DNA of 64,000 nt, taken from Blastococcus xanthinilyticus (lineage in GTDB: Bacteria > Actinomycetota > Actinomycetes > Mycobacteriales > Geodermatophilaceae). Made by a program: the position numbers and the translations under genes. Positions 17,573 to 29,191 of the stretch are shown one piece after another. The notes below the pieces were generated by a model. It did not search any database. It was given only the letters and a program-made list of their open reading frames with translations, and was not told the DNA's origin. The stretch is taken from assembly GCF_008124835.1 (NCBI RefSeq), contig NZ_VNHW01000003.1:186001-250000 (forward strand). Reading direction: 5' to 3'. Numbering within the stretch: position 1 is the stretch's first letter; each line of letters starts with the position of its first letter.

Positions 17573-18294
17573 CGGTACTCCGGGTTGGCGTGGTCGGGGT
17601 GCGAGCCGGCGTCCCAGGCCGTGCGCTGGTTGCCGTAGGCGGGGATACCGCCGGCGCGCCGCATCATGGACGCGAGGTGCAGCAGGTTGTAGGCCATGAA
17701 GGCGATGCTGCGGTTGGTGAAGTCGTTCTCCGGGCCGCCGGAGCCCTCGTCGAGGTAAGTGGGGCCGGGGCCGACCTCGCCCAGCCAGCCCGCGTCGGCC
17801 TGGGGCGGGACGGTGAACCCGAGGTGCTGCAGGCTGAAGAGGATGTTCATGGCGCAGTGCTTGAGACCGTCCTCGTTGCCAGTGAGCAGGCAGCCACCGA
17901 CCCGCCCGTAGTAGGCGTACTGGCCGTGCTCGTTGAGCACGCCGGAGTAGCCGTAGAGCCGCTCGATCACCCGTCGGGTCACCGAGCTGTTGTCGCCGAG
18001 CCAGATCGGTCCGGCGATGACCAGGATGTCGGCGGCCAGGACCCGGGTCAGCAGAGCCGGCCACTCGTCAATCTCCCACCCGTGCTCGGTCATGTCCGGG
18101 CGGACGCCGGTCGCGATGTCGTGGTCGACAGCGCGGATCTGGTCCACCGATGCGCCGTTCGCCTCCATGATCGCCACGCTGCGATCGATCACGCCCTGGG
18201 TGTGGCTGCGTTCGGGGGAGCGGTTGAGGGTGCAGTTGACGTACGTCGCGCGCAGCCCGGAGAAGTCGGGCTGCTCGATCCTGGCCGGGGCCAC
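17569..18294 (-). CDS. NADPH-dependent FMN reductase / flavodoxin-like protein
   Basis: The product is 241 residues from the GTG at 18294. ATYVNCTLNRSPERSHTQG is the FMN phosphate-binding loop of the flavodoxin-like reductases, and VIAGPIWLGDNSSVTRRVIERL fits the second flavin-contact region. Members reduce FMN, quinones or nitro compounds with NAD(P)H. It overlaps the genes on both sides (1 nt and 4 nt), a tightly coupled operon. Confidence 0.87.
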   Translation of the reverse strand: MAPARIEQPDFSGLRATYVNCTLNRSPERSHTQGVIDRSVAIMEANGASVDQIRAVDHDIATGVRPDMTEHGWEIDEWPALLTRVLAADILVIAGPIWLGDNSSVTRRVIERLYGYSGVLNEHGQYAYYGRVGGCLLTGNEDGLKHCAMNILFSLQHLGFTVPPQADAGWLGEVGPGPTYLDEGSGGPENDFTNRSIAFMAYNLLHLASMMRRAGGIPAYGNQRTAWDAGSHPDHANPEYR

Positions 18295-18617
18295 TAGTCC
18301 GTGGCCTTGGCCGGAGGAGCGTTGAAGAGCAGGTCGCGGTACTCGTGGTGGTTCCGTAGCCAGCCGAGGATGAAGGGGCAGATCACCAGCGCCCTCAGCC
18401 CGCGGTCGCGGATGTCGTCCAGCGCGGCGCGGGCCAGCGCGCTGCCGACTCCTCGGCCCTCGAACGAGGCCTCGACCTCGGTGTGGGTCAGCACCACCAG
18501 CTCGCTGGTCTCCTGGTGGTCGATGAAGCCCGCGATCGTGGTCCCTCCGGCAGAGGCCTCGTAGCGCCGCCGGTCGGGGTTCCTGGTCACGGTGATGTCA
18601 GCCGACATGATCGTCAT
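18294..18617 (-). CDS. GNAT-family N-acetyltransferase, YjdJ-like small type
   Basis: The product is 107 residues from the ATG at 18617 (ATG at 18608 is also possible). RRYEASAGGTTIAGFIDHQ and LTHTEVEASFEGRGVGSAL contain the acetyl-CoA pyrophosphate loop (R-G-x-G-S), and VICPFILGWLRNHHEYRDL is the C-terminal signature of the small GNAT group (COG2388). It heads the operon with the flavin reductase and DUF5996. The acceptor is unknown. Confidence 0.85.
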   Translation of the reverse strand: MTIMSADITVTRNPDRRRYEASAGGTTIAGFIDHQETSELVVLTHTEVEASFEGRGVGSALARAALDDIRDRGLRALVICPFILGWLRNHHEYRDLLFNAPPAKATD

Positions 18618-18863
18618 GCCCTTCTGCCGTAGGTGGTGGGGTCCGGAGTGCCGGCGGCCGGCGGCGGGTGTGCCGTCCGGCCCCCGGGTCCACGGCCGGT
18701 CGCGATGCGCATCGGGTCGACGTCGATCCCTCTCCGGTCGTGTCGGCGCGGATGGCGGGACCGCCGGCGTCGTGGCGGTGTCCGGACCCGGTCTGCCGCC
18801 GCGATACCCGATCGGCACGCCCGTGCTCTTCCCCTGCCGCGCCGTCAGACTGACAGCGGCGTC

Positions 18864-19934
<1,071 letters not shown>

Positions 19935-20095
19935 GACAGCGCGTGCCCAGAAGCGTGGGACCCGAGCAGCCCGGGACCACCGGACGGCGGGGCCGCGCCT
20001 GATCCGGTGGACGGCCGGCCGCTGCCCCCGGGGGTGGGCGGCTGGCTTTCCCGGCCGTCGTTCCCAAGCGCACTCCCGCGGAAGGGGGCGAGCAC

Positions 20096-20653
20096 GTGCG
20101 AGACGTGTCGGACGCATTCCTGCTCAGCACGGCCGGGATCTCCGCGACCCTGCTCGGCACGTTCACCGTCGGGGTGCTCTTCTACCTCAACTCCTCGCTG
20201 CACCACGCGCGCGGGTCGGGCGGGGCCGCGGACCGCTACATGCGGTCCGGCGCCCGGTGGGTGCTCGCGGCCTACAGCCTCCCGCTGCTCGTGCCGATGG
20301 TCCTCGTGGGGATGGGACCCGTTTGGGCTGCGGCCTCGTTCGCACTGCTGGGCGCGGCGCTCGTCGCGGCGACCGTCGACACCTCCCGCCGGATCATGGC
20401 GAGGGGGGCGACGCACATGTCGCCGTCCGTCGCCGTGAACGAGATCGCGACGACCGTCCTGGTCCTCCTGCTGGTGGTCCTGCCGTGGGCCGCCGCGGGG
20501 TGGCTGCCTCCTCCGTCGGCATTCGTCCCGTCGCTGCTGCTCGCGCTCGTCGCCGCCTTCACCAGCACGGCGACCGTCGTCATGTACACCTTCGACCGCG
20601 CCGAGGACGAGGCGGCGGAGATGGAGGAGCGACGGTCCTCCGCGGCCGGGTGA
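20096..20653 (+). CDS. Four-helix membrane protein of unknown function
   Basis: The product is 185 residues from the GTG at 20096, preceded by GAAGGGGG. Four hydrophobic segments lie near residues 10-32, 57-80, 83-97 and 113-160, with a charged tail after DRAEDEAAEMEERR. No family recognised. It stands 161 nt after the hydrolase and is convergent with the LAL regulator. Confidence 0.75.
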   Translation: MRDVSDAFLLSTAGISATLLGTFTVGVLFYLNSSLHHARGSGGAADRYMRSGARWVLAAYSLPLLVPMVLVGMGPVWAAASFALLGAALVAATVDTSRRIMARGATHMSPSVAVNEIATTVLVLLLVVLPWAAAGWLPPPSAFVPSLLLALVAAFTSTATVVMYTFDRAEDEAAEMEERRSSAAG

Positions 20654-20671
20654 GGGGAGCCGGCGCCTCGG

Positions 20672-23443
20672 TCAGGGGAGCCGGAGTTCCCTGAGCTGTC
20701 GGCGGGACGTGATGCCCAGTTTCCGGAAGATGTTGCGCAGGTGGGCCTCGATCGTGCGAGGGCTGAGGAAGAGTTGCGCGCCGACCTCGCGCGACGTGGC
20801 GCCCGTGGCCACGAGCCGCGCGATGTGCAGCTCCTGGGCGGTGAGCGCATCGGTCGGCTGCGCGGTCCGGCTGCGCGGGTGCTCCCCGGTGGCGCGCAGC
20901 TCGCGGGCGGCGCGTGCGGCGAACGCGGCGGCCCCCATGCGCGTCAGCTGGTCGTGCGCGGTGCGGAGCTGGTCCCGGGCGTCCTGACGCCGGCCCTCGC
21001 GGCGCAGCCACTCGCCGTAGACGAGGTGGGTGCGGGCCAGGTGGGCCGCCATCCGGGAGTTCGTGAGCTCCTCGATCGCCTCGCGGTAGTCGTCCTCGGC
21101 GGTCGGGCCGGTGCCGATCAGGGCTCGCGAGCGGGCCGCCAGCCCGAGCGCCCAGGGGGTCCCGGCGGCGTCGGCTCGGGAGCTGAGCTCCTCCGCCGCG
21201 GCAGCCGCCTCCTCCGGTCGACCGGCACGGACGCACGCCTCGACCAGCTCAGGGAGACCCGCGCTGCTCAGCGACAGTTCCCGGGACCCGCACAGCCGTG
21301 CCGCGGCCTCCCGCGCTGCCGGGTAGTCGCCCAGCCCGTTGTGCAGCACCGCCACCGCATACCGGGCCAGGAGGATCTCCGTGCCCTCGTCGGGGTAGGC
21401 CACGTCCTCGGCGATGGTGGCGTCGAGCGCCGTGGTCCCGGCGGAGTCGCCACGCCAGGCGCTCAGGATGACGTGCGCGTGCCGCAGCCGGACGCCGCCG
21501 GTGGCCAGCGTGATCGTGGTCGCCTCGGTGGCGAGCTCGTCGGCTCGGGCGAGCTCGCCCATCAGGACCGACGTGATGGACAGGAAGCTCAGCGCCGCGG
21601 GGAGCGTCGCCAGCCCCCCGGCCTGACGAGCCAGCTGGACGTTGCGACTGGCCAATGTGGAGAGCAGCCCGTCGTCGAAGACCGCCACCGCGTTGCGGGC
21701 GGCCAACCACAGCCAGTGGTCGCTCCGGCGGTCCTGCTCCGGCTTCGTGAGCGGGGCGTCGCGGAACGCCTCCAGGGCACGCCGCAGCCCGGGTGCTCCC
21801 GCCGCGTAGCCACCCGTCAGGGCCTCCGCAAGGCCATCGAGGAGCAGATCGACGGGTCGCGCCGGTGTCTCGGCCGGGGGAGCGGCCAGGGCTGCCCGGG
21901 CGATCTGCACGGCGTCGCCCTCACCGTTGATGACCGCTGCGTCCAGAGCGTGCAGGTAGGTCTCGCGGGACAGCGCGGGATCCAGCGGGGCGAGCATCTT
22001 GGCCGCGTCCAGCAGCATCCCCGGCACGGTGCTGTCGCGGGTCAGGTGGAACGCGATCTGGGCCCGCAGCAGTTCGAGGCGGGCGTGCTGCAGGGCGTCC
22101 AGCGGTCCGGCCGCTGCGATCGCCAGCAGCTCCAGCGCGACGGCGGACGCGCCGGCCTCGTGCTTGGCGTAGGCGGCTTCCAGTGCCCGTCTCGCACGGG
22201 TGGCCGGCTCGGGGGTCAGCTCGGCCGCGTGCTGCAGGTACGCGCCCGCGGCGGCCACCCCGCCCCGGGCCTGTGCCCGGCCGGCCGAACGCTCCAGCGC
22301 CGCGGCGGCTTCCTCGTCGACTCCGAGCACCGCCCGCGCGCGGTGCCAGGCACGGCGATCTGGGTCGACCTGCGGATCGGTCGCCTCGGCCAGCGCACCG
22401 TGGGCGCGGCGACGATCCGGTGGGGTGGCCGCCTGGTACACCGCCGAGCGCACCAGCGGATGACGGAACCGCACCCGGATATCGATCTCCAGCAGCCCGG
22501 CGATCTCCGCCGGCGCAGCTGCCTCGCGGCCGATCCCCAGCCGTTCGGCCGCGCGCCAGAACACCTCCGCCTCGCCGGTCGGCTCGGCCGCGGCGACCAG
22601 CAGCAGGAGCTGCGTCTCGGCCGGCAAGCTGCCCGAACGGTGCTGGAAGCTGTCCTCGACGCGGCGAGGGACGTCCGGCCCGTCGGGCAGCTCGAACCCG
22701 CCGGCCAGGTGTGCCGGCTGCGCGCTGCGGGGCAGCTCCAGCAGCGCCAACGGGTTGCCACGTGCCTCGGCGACGATGCGGGCGCGGACGACCTCGTCCA
22801 GCGGTACGCGCGAGGTGGCGGTCAGCAACGCCCACGCGTCGGTCTCGCCGAGCCGATCCAGACGGAGCTCGGATATCCCGGAGAACGGGGAGACCTCGTC
22901 CCCCTCGGGGTCGCGCACCGCGAACAGGAGCGCCAGACGTTCGGCGCCCACCCGCCGGGCCACGAACGCCAGGACCTGCGCGGACGCCTGGTCCAGCCAC
23001 TGCGCATCGTCGACCAGGCACAGCAGCGGGTCCTCCTCGGCGATCTCGGCCAGCAGGTGGAGCACGGCCAGGCCGACCAGGAACCGGTCCGGCACGGCAC
23101 CGCCCCGCAACCCGAACGCCACGCCGAGGGCGGCCTGCTGCGGTTCGGGCAGCGCACCCACGCGATCGAGCAGGGGTGCACACAGCTGGTGCAGGCCGGA
23201 GAAGGCGAACTGCGCCTCCGACTCCGCCCCGACCGCATGTTCCACCCGGAACCCGGCGGAGACCGCGGTGCCGCGGACGTGCCCCAGCAGCGCGGTCTTG
23301 CCGATGCCGGCTTCCCCGCGCACGACGAGGGCGGCGCTGCACCCGGCACGCGCGCCGGCGAGCAGCTGCCCGACCACCTCGCGCTCGGCGCGCCGGCCCA
23401 CGAGCTCCACCAGGGCTCCCCGTCCGTCGCCGGCTGCCGTCAT
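20672..23443 (-). CDS. LAL-family (large ATP-binding LuxR-type) transcriptional regulator
   Basis: The product is 923 residues. The N-terminus has an AAA ATPase with Walker A GEAGIGKTALLGH (~residue 45) and Walker B LLCLVDDAQWLD. A long TPR-like helical middle (~residues 300-840) probably senses a ligand or partner. The C-terminus is a LuxR helix-turn-helix (TAQELHIARLVATGATSREVG). LAL proteins activate local gene clusters. A decayed paralogue lies 4 kb away, and the ACCGACGCGA motif sits 8-41 nt upstream of this start and before the nearby operons, so it is the likeliest regulator of those genes. Confidence 0.92.
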   Translation of the reverse strand: MTAAGDGRGALVELVGRRAEREVVGQLLAGARAGCSAALVVRGEAGIGKTALLGHVRGTAVSAGFRVEHAVGAESEAQFAFSGLHQLCAPLLDRVGALPEPQQAALGVAFGLRGGAVPDRFLVGLAVLHLLAEIAEEDPLLCLVDDAQWLDQASAQVLAFVARRVGAERLALLFAVRDPEGDEVSPFSGISELRLDRLGETDAWALLTATSRVPLDEVVRARIVAEARGNPLALLELPRSAQPAHLAGGFELPDGPDVPRRVEDSFQHRSGSLPAETQLLLLVAAAEPTGEAEVFWRAAERLGIGREAAAPAEIAGLLEIDIRVRFRHPLVRSAVYQAATPPDRRRAHGALAEATDPQVDPDRRAWHRARAVLGVDEEAAAALERSAGRAQARGGVAAAGAYLQHAAELTPEPATRARRALEAAYAKHEAGASAVALELLAIAAAGPLDALQHARLELLRAQIAFHLTRDSTVPGMLLDAAKMLAPLDPALSRETYLHALDAAVINGEGDAVQIARAALAAPPAETPARPVDLLLDGLAEALTGGYAAGAPGLRRALEAFRDAPLTKPEQDRRSDHWLWLAARNAVAVFDDGLLSTLASRNVQLARQAGGLATLPAALSFLSITSVLMGELARADELATEATTITLATGGVRLRHAHVILSAWRGDSAGTTALDATIAEDVAYPDEGTEILLARYAVAVLHNGLGDYPAAREAAARLCGSRELSLSSAGLPELVEACVRAGRPEEAAAAAEELSSRADAAGTPWALGLAARSRALIGTGPTAEDDYREAIEELTNSRMAAHLARTHLVYGEWLRREGRRQDARDQLRTAHDQLTRMGAAAFAARAARELRATGEHPRSRTAQPTDALTAQELHIARLVATGATSREVGAQLFLSPRTIEAHLRNIFRKLGITSRRQLRELRLP

Positions 23444-23450
23444 GGCCAGC

Positions 23451-23484
23451 CTAGGTGCCCTCCACCGACGCGAACGTGCCGCGC
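23451..23484 (+). promoter_or_regulatory. Intergenic ACCGACGCGA motif, copy 4 (LAL promoter)
   Basis: CTAGGTGCCCTCCACCGACG then CGAACGTGCC lies immediately upstream of the LAL regulator start. It keeps the CTAnGTG and ACCGACGCGA blocks at the same distance as the other copies, but is oriented away from the LAL gene. The position suggests autoregulation, possibly negative because it would overlap the promoter. Confidence 0.6.
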
Positions 23485-23581
23485 GACGTCCCTCGCGTAC
23501 AGCAGTCCCGTCGCTTCGGGAGCCCAGGCCCCCGGTGATGCCGATGTCGCTCCGCCCCTCGGACAGGCATCAGGCCGCTGG

Positions 23582-24214
23582 TCAGCCGAGGATCCCGCGC
23601 TCGTAGGCCGTGGCCACGGCGGCGGCGCGGTCACGTACGCCGAGCTTCTCGTAGACGTGGACGAGGTGCGTCTTGACGGTCGCCTCGCTGACGAACAGCT
23701 CCTCGGCGATGGCCCGGTTCGACGTCCCCTGGGCGACGAGGGCGAGCACCTGCCGCTCGCGGGCGCTCAGCGATCCGGCCGCGGACGGCGTCCGGACGTG
23801 CGAGGCGAGCCGGCCCACGACGGCGGGGGAGAGCACCGTCTCGCCGACCGCGGTGGCGCGCACCGCCTCGAAGAGCCGTTCGGCCGGGGTGTCCTTGAGC
23901 AGGTAGCCGGTGGCCCCGGCCTCGATCGCGGCGATGGTGTCGGAGTCGGTGTCGTAGGTCGTGAGCACGAGGACGGCGGCGCGCAGCCCCTCCGCGCGGA
24001 GGGCGCGGACGGCGTCGACGCCACCGCCGCCCGGCATCCGCAGATCCATGAGGACCACGTCGGGGTCGGTGGCGCGCACCTGGGCCACGGCCTCGGGGCC
24101 GCTGGCCGCCTCACCCACGACCTCGAAGTCGGGAACCCCGGCGAGCATGCTGCGCAGGCCGTCACGGACGACGGGGTGGTCGTCGGCGACCACGATCCGG
24201 ATGGTGCCGGGCAT
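23582..24214 (-). CDS. NarL/LuxR-family response regulator
   Basis: The product is 210 residues. Receiver: acidic pair in VVADDHPVVRDGL, phospho-Asp in VVLMDLRMPGG (~residue 56), Thr in VLVLTTYD, Lys in YLLKDTPAE. LuxR helix-turn-helix: LSARERQVLALVAQGTSNRA. Its ATG overlaps the stop of the upstream histidine kinase by one nt. It is the last gene of an operon of ABC ATPase, permease, kinase and regulator. Confidence 0.95.
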   Translation of the reverse strand: MPGTIRIVVADDHPVVRDGLRSMLAGVPDFEVVGEAASGPEAVAQVRATDPDVVLMDLRMPGGGGVDAVRALRAEGLRAAVLVLTTYDTDSDTIAAIEAGATGYLLKDTPAERLFEAVRATAVGETVLSPAVVGRLASHVRTPSAAGSLSARERQVLALVAQGTSNRAIAEELFVSEATVKTHLVHVYEKLGVRDRAAAVATAYERGILG

Positions 24215-25371
24215 CAGGCCGCCTCCCTGGCGAGCTTCGGCAGCCGGACGGACACCGCGGTCCCGGCACCCGGCCGGGACTCGAGGGTGAGCCGGCCGGC
24301 GAGGCGCTCGGCCCGCTGGCGCATGCCGCGGAGCCCGAACGAGCTGGCCGTCGTGGGAGCGGAGGCGTCGAAGCCGGTGCCGTCGTCCCGGACGTCGAGC
24401 ACCACCTCGTCGCCGTCGTAGGACAGCGTCACCCCGACCCGGCCGGCCGCGGCGTGCTTGGCCACGTTGGTGAGCGCCTCCTGCGCGACCCGGAGCACGG
24501 TCGCCTCGACCTCCGGGTGCAGGGGCACGGCGTCGCCGACGACCACCACGTCGGCCCGGACCGCCCGGTCGGCCGCCCAGTCGTCGACCACCGACGTGAG
24601 CGCCTCGGGCAGGGTGGCGCCGTCGAGGTCCCGGGGCGCCAGGCCGAGCACCGAGCGGCGTGCCTCGCCGAGCGCCTCCCGCGCCAGCCGCAGCGCCCGC
24701 TCCTGGCGCTCGCCGCCGACGGCCGCCTCGAGCTGGGTCACGATGCCGGCGAGCCCCTGGGCGATCGTGTCGTGGATCTCGCGCGCCAGCCGCTGCCGCT
24801 CTTCCTGGACGCCGGCCTCCCGCGCCTGGACGAGCAGCTGCGCGTGCAGTGCGGCGTTCTCGTCCAGCAGCCGCTGCAGGTCGGCGTTGAGCCGCTCCAG
24901 CTCTGCGTTGCGCTGTTCGGTCTGCTCCGCCAGCCGCATGAACACCGTCACCAGCCCGGCGTTGAGCCCGACCAGTGCGAGGAAGACCACGATCTGGATC
25001 GGCTCGTCCGGTGGGAACCCGCCGGACTGGGCGCCGGCCTGGGTGATCGCCACGACGGCGACAGCGACGTAGATCCAGGCGCCGCGCAGGGCCGAGTACG
25101 CGTCGATGTAGCCGATCCAGGCGAAGATCGCGTACCACGGGTTGAGCCAGCACAGCGCGAACGCGAGAGCCGTGCGCCCGACGTAGTTCGCCGCGCCCGG
25201 GGCGGGCGTGAGCGCCATCCACGCGGCCGTGAGGCCGGACAGCGCCAGGGTCACCCGGACGTCGGCGGCGTCCCCGATCTCGGGGGCGGCGATCGTGGCG
25301 ACCGCGGTGCCCAGCGCGAGCAGGGCGAACGGCAGCAGCCGCAGCACCTGCGCCTCGGTCATGACGGGCAT
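24214..25371 (-). CDS. Sensor histidine kinase, HisKA_3 type
   Basis: The product is 385 residues (ATG at 25371; a second ATG at 25362). Five or six membrane helices (~residues 10-165) are followed by a coiled coil (NAELERLNADLQRLLDENAA), the phospho-His in LAREIHDTIAQGLAGIV and a HATPase_c domain with VAQEALTNVAKHA and DDGTGFD. It signals to the overlapping response regulator. Unlike the pair at 10 kb, it sits in the same operon as its ABC exporter. Confidence 0.94.
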   Translation of the reverse strand: MPVMTEAQVLRLLPFALLALGTAVATIAAPEIGDAADVRVTLALSGLTAAWMALTPAPGAANYVGRTALAFALCWLNPWYAIFAWIGYIDAYSALRGAWIYVAVAVVAITQAGAQSGGFPPDEPIQIVVFLALVGLNAGLVTVFMRLAEQTEQRNAELERLNADLQRLLDENAALHAQLLVQAREAGVQEERQRLAREIHDTIAQGLAGIVTQLEAAVGGERQERALRLAREALGEARRSVLGLAPRDLDGATLPEALTSVVDDWAADRAVRADVVVVGDAVPLHPEVEATVLRVAQEALTNVAKHAAAGRVGVTLSYDGDEVVLDVRDDGTGFDASAPTTASSFGLRGMRQRAERLAGRLTLESRPGAGTAVSVRLPKLAREAA

Positions 25372-25386
25372 CCTGGCAGCCGGCCG

Positions 25387-26171
25387 TCACTCCCAGCGGA
25401 ACGCGCGCACGGAGACCAGCGCGAGCACCGCCGTCCAGCCCATCATCACGGCGAGGTCGGCGCCGTCCGGGGTGCGGCCCACCAGCGCGTCGTTGAGCGC
25501 CTCGGCGGCGGCACCGAGGGGCGTGCGCACGACGACGTCGTGCAGCCAGCCGCCCATCGACTGCACCGGCAGCCACACGCCCGCGGTGAACATCGTCGGG
25601 AAGAAGACGATGGTGCCGACCGTCTGGACGGCCCGGGCGCTCCTGGCCGAGGCGGTGATGACGGCGCCGATGGCGAACGTCGCCGCCGTCGCGAGCACCG
25701 TGCAGAGCGCGTAGAAGGCCAGGCTGCGGGGGAGCAACACGCCGTAGGCGAGGCGGGCGACGCCGAGCGCCAGGACCACCGAGACCAGGACGGCGGCCGC
25801 GTGCAGGCCGACCTGGGCGGCCAGCAGCGCCCCGGGGTGCACGGGGGTGGTGCGCAGCCGGCGCAGGACACCGTGCTCGCGGTAGCCGGCGATCACCGCC
25901 GGCATGGCCAGGATCGCGGCCATGATCATGGCCAGGAGCACGGCGATCGAGGCGTAGAGGTCGACGACGCGCTGGCCGCCGAGGCTCGGGTCCGCCTCCC
26001 GGAAGTCGGGGATCGCGCCGAGGATCAGGAGCAGGATCGTCGGGAACAGCAGGATCCAGAACAGGGAGCCGAGCTCCCGGCCGAAGAGCCGGGCCTCGGC
26101 GCGCAGCACCGCGGCGCCGGCACCGCCGGTGCCGGATCGGGTGTCGGTGGTCGGGGTGGTGTACATGGCGG

Positions 26172-26175
<4 letters not shown>
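25387..26175 (-). CDS. ABC-2 type transporter permease
   Basis: The product is 262 residues with six membrane helices, the coupling segment AGYREHGVLRRLRTTPVHP and the C-terminal YPxxLGxAVEA-like stretch VVVRTPLGAAAEALNDALVG of ABC-2 exporters. The ATG at 26175 overlaps the ATPase stop by 4 nt. It exports an unknown compound together with the ATPase; the downstream kinase may sense that compound or its damage. Confidence 0.92.
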
Positions 26176-27116
<941 letters not shown>

Positions 27117-27263
27117 GCGTCCAGCCTCGTGACCGGCGCCCGCTCGGACATCGGACGACCGGCGACGATCGGGATCCATCGATCGGTGGATGTCCGTCCG
27201 GCCCTCGGCGTCCGCACGGCCGGAGCACCCCCGGGCGGGCGGGTCCCCTGGCAGACTCACGCC

Positions 27264-28139
27264 GTGACACGCCAGGGGTTCGGGGCGACACGCCAGGAGT
27301 TCGGGGCGGCCCTGCGTCGCGTGCGGGAGGGCACGGACCCCACGACCGTCGGGCTACCGGCGGGCGGCCGACGGGTGCCCGGGCTGCGGCGGGAAGAACT
27401 CGGTGAGCTCGCCGGGATGTCCGCGGACTACGTCCGCCGATTGGAGCAGGGGCGCAGCCACCCCTCGGCCGGTGTGGTGAACGCCGTCGCCCGCGCCCTG
27501 CGGGTCGGGCGTGCCGACTACGAGCGGCTCAGCGCGCTGGCCGGGTACGCCGCCGCGGACGGGCAGGTGCCGACCGACCTGGGGCCGGGAGCCACGCGGC
27601 TGCTGGAGCGGTTCCCGGACACGCCGATGATCGTCACCGATGCGGCGATGAACGTCGTCGCGGTCAACAGCGGGTTCCTGGCCCTGGAGCACTGGGACCT
27701 TCCCGGGGAGCGCTGGGAGTGGAACGTGGCCTGGCGCATCTTCTGCCACCCGTTCACCGCCTTCCAGCAGTCCGACGCCGACGCGACCGCGCACGAGGCG
27801 ATCCAGGCAGCCCAGCTGAGAGCCGCGCTGCTGCGCTACCCCGGCGATGCGTCGCTCGCCGCCCTCGTCGACGAGATGCGGACCCGGAGCCGGCGGTTAG
27901 ACACGCTGTGGCGGGCACCGCGACCGGTGGGGGCCTACGAGAGCAGCGCGACCTTCACCCAGTCCGACGGGGACTCCGTCACGCTCGTCGGGAACCTGAT
28001 CGCGATCCCCGGGGACGACCTGGCGGCCGTCATGCTCACCGCGGCGCCGGGTTCGCGCGATGCGACCCGGCTGGCGGAGGTGGTCGGCGCAGCCGATGGA
28101 CCGGCGGTCGTCAGGGTGGGCCAAACCGGCCCAGGATGA
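27264..28139 (+). CDS. XRE-family regulator with MmyB-like C-terminal domain
   Basis: The product is 291 residues from the GTG at 27264. Helix-turn-helix: LGELAGMSADYVRRLEQGRS (~residues 45-65). The C-terminal domain (DTPMIVTDAAMNVVAVNSGF and ERWEWNVAWRIFCHP) is the MmyB-like ligand-binding domain, a PAS-like fold proposed to bind fatty acids or similar ligands. The first 14 residues derive from a 21-nt tandem duplication (see findings). Its target may be the quinone reductase 66 nt downstream. Confidence 0.88.
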   Translation: MTRQGFGATRQEFGAALRRVREGTDPTTVGLPAGGRRVPGLRREELGELAGMSADYVRRLEQGRSHPSAGVVNAVARALRVGRADYERLSALAGYAAADGQVPTDLGPGATRLLERFPDTPMIVTDAAMNVVAVNSGFLALEHWDLPGERWEWNVAWRIFCHPFTAFQQSDADATAHEAIQAAQLRAALLRYPGDASLAALVDEMRTRSRRLDTLWRAPRPVGAYESSATFTQSDGDSVTLVGNLIAIPGDDLAAVMLTAAPGSRDATRLAEVVGAADGPAVVRVGQTGPG

Positions 28140-28205
28140 CCGCGCTGCAACCTGCCACGTTGGGTGCCGTCCCGAACGACACACCCGAGAGAGCAGGTCC
28201 AGGCG

Positions 28206-29138
28206 ATGAAGGCAGTTCGTTTCTCCGAGGTCGGCGGTCCCGACGTCCTGCGGTACGAGGACGTCGACCAGCCCACGCCCGGCGCGGGCCAGGTGCGGGT
28301 GCGGGTGGCGGCCTCGGCGTTCAACGCCGCCGACGCGGGCATGCGCGGCGGTTTCCTCCCGATTCCGGTCGTGCTGCCGCACGTGCCCGGCTACGACGTC
28401 TCGGGCACGGTCGACGCGCTCGGTGAGGGCGCGGGCGGGCTGCGGGTGGGGGACGCGGTGATCGGGTTCCTGCCGATGGAGCGCGACGGGGGAGCGGCGG
28501 AGTACGTGATCGCCCCGGCCGACGCGCTGGTCCCGGCCCCCACGACCATCCCGCTGCCCGACGCGGCAGCGCTCCCGTCCGTGGCGCTGACGGCCTGGCA
28601 GGCCTTGTTCGACGACGGCAAGCTGACCGCCGGGCAGCGGGTGCTGATCAACGGTGCCGGCGGCGTGGTCGGCAAGTACGCCGTCGCGCTGGCCAGGCGG
28701 GCCGGCGTGCACGTCGTGGCGACCGCCAGCCCGCGCAGCGACGCCGCCGTCCGCGCGGCCGGCGCCGACCAGATCGTCGACCACACCACCACGGACCTGC
28801 TGGACGCGGTCGACGAGCAGGTCGACGTGCTGCTCAACCTCGCCCCGATCGATCCCGACCGGTTCGCCGCGCTCGTGGCCCTGGTGCGCGACGGTGGCAA
28901 GGTCGTCAGCACCACCGCCTTCATGGCCACGCCCGGTGACGAGGCCCGCGGCGTCAGCGCGGCGACGGTGTTCGTGCTGCCCGACCGGAACCGCCTCACC
29001 GAGCTGGTGTCCCTGGTCGACGGCGGGGCGCTGCAGGTCGAGGTCACCCGCCGCATCCCGCTGGCCGAGCTGCCCGCGCTGCACGCCGAAGCCGCCGCCG
29101 GTCGCATCGAGGGCAAGGTCGTCGTCCAGCCGGCCTGA
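28206..29138 (+). CDS. NADP-dependent zinc-independent quinone/alcohol oxidoreductase (MDR family)
   Basis: The product is 310 residues. MKAVRFSEVGGPDVLRYEDV at the start, VRVAASAFNAADAGMR, HVPGYDVSGTV and the NADP motif INGAGGVVGKYAVALA are those of the quinone oxidoreductase branch of the MDR superfamily. Catalytic zinc ligands are absent. It reduces quinones or enones with NADPH. It follows the XRE/MmyB regulator on the same strand, a common pairing for these two families. Confidence 0.93.
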   Translation: MKAVRFSEVGGPDVLRYEDVDQPTPGAGQVRVRVAASAFNAADAGMRGGFLPIPVVLPHVPGYDVSGTVDALGEGAGGLRVGDAVIGFLPMERDGGAAEYVIAPADALVPAPTTIPLPDAAALPSVALTAWQALFDDGKLTAGQRVLINGAGGVVGKYAVALARRAGVHVVATASPRSDAAVRAAGADQIVDHTTTDLLDAVDEQVDVLLNLAPIDPDRFAALVALVRDGGKVVSTTAFMATPGDEARGVSAATVFVLPDRNRLTELVSLVDGGALQVEVTRRIPLAELPALHAEAAAGRIEGKVVVQPA

Positions 29139-29191
29139 CCCGGGCTGCCCGAGCACGGGCCCGCGGCGACGCCGGCGGGGGAGCTCCTCCG

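Noticed and set aside
20741-24421. Very long plus-strand open frame (over 1,200 codons) opposite the LAL regulator and response regulator
   Set aside because: It is antisense to well-supported genes, rich in Arg/Gly/Gln with no domain, and arises from the codon bias of the high-GC opposite strand. Similar antisense frames opposite the peroxidase, the secreted hydrolase and the RecD2-like helicase were rejected for the same reason.
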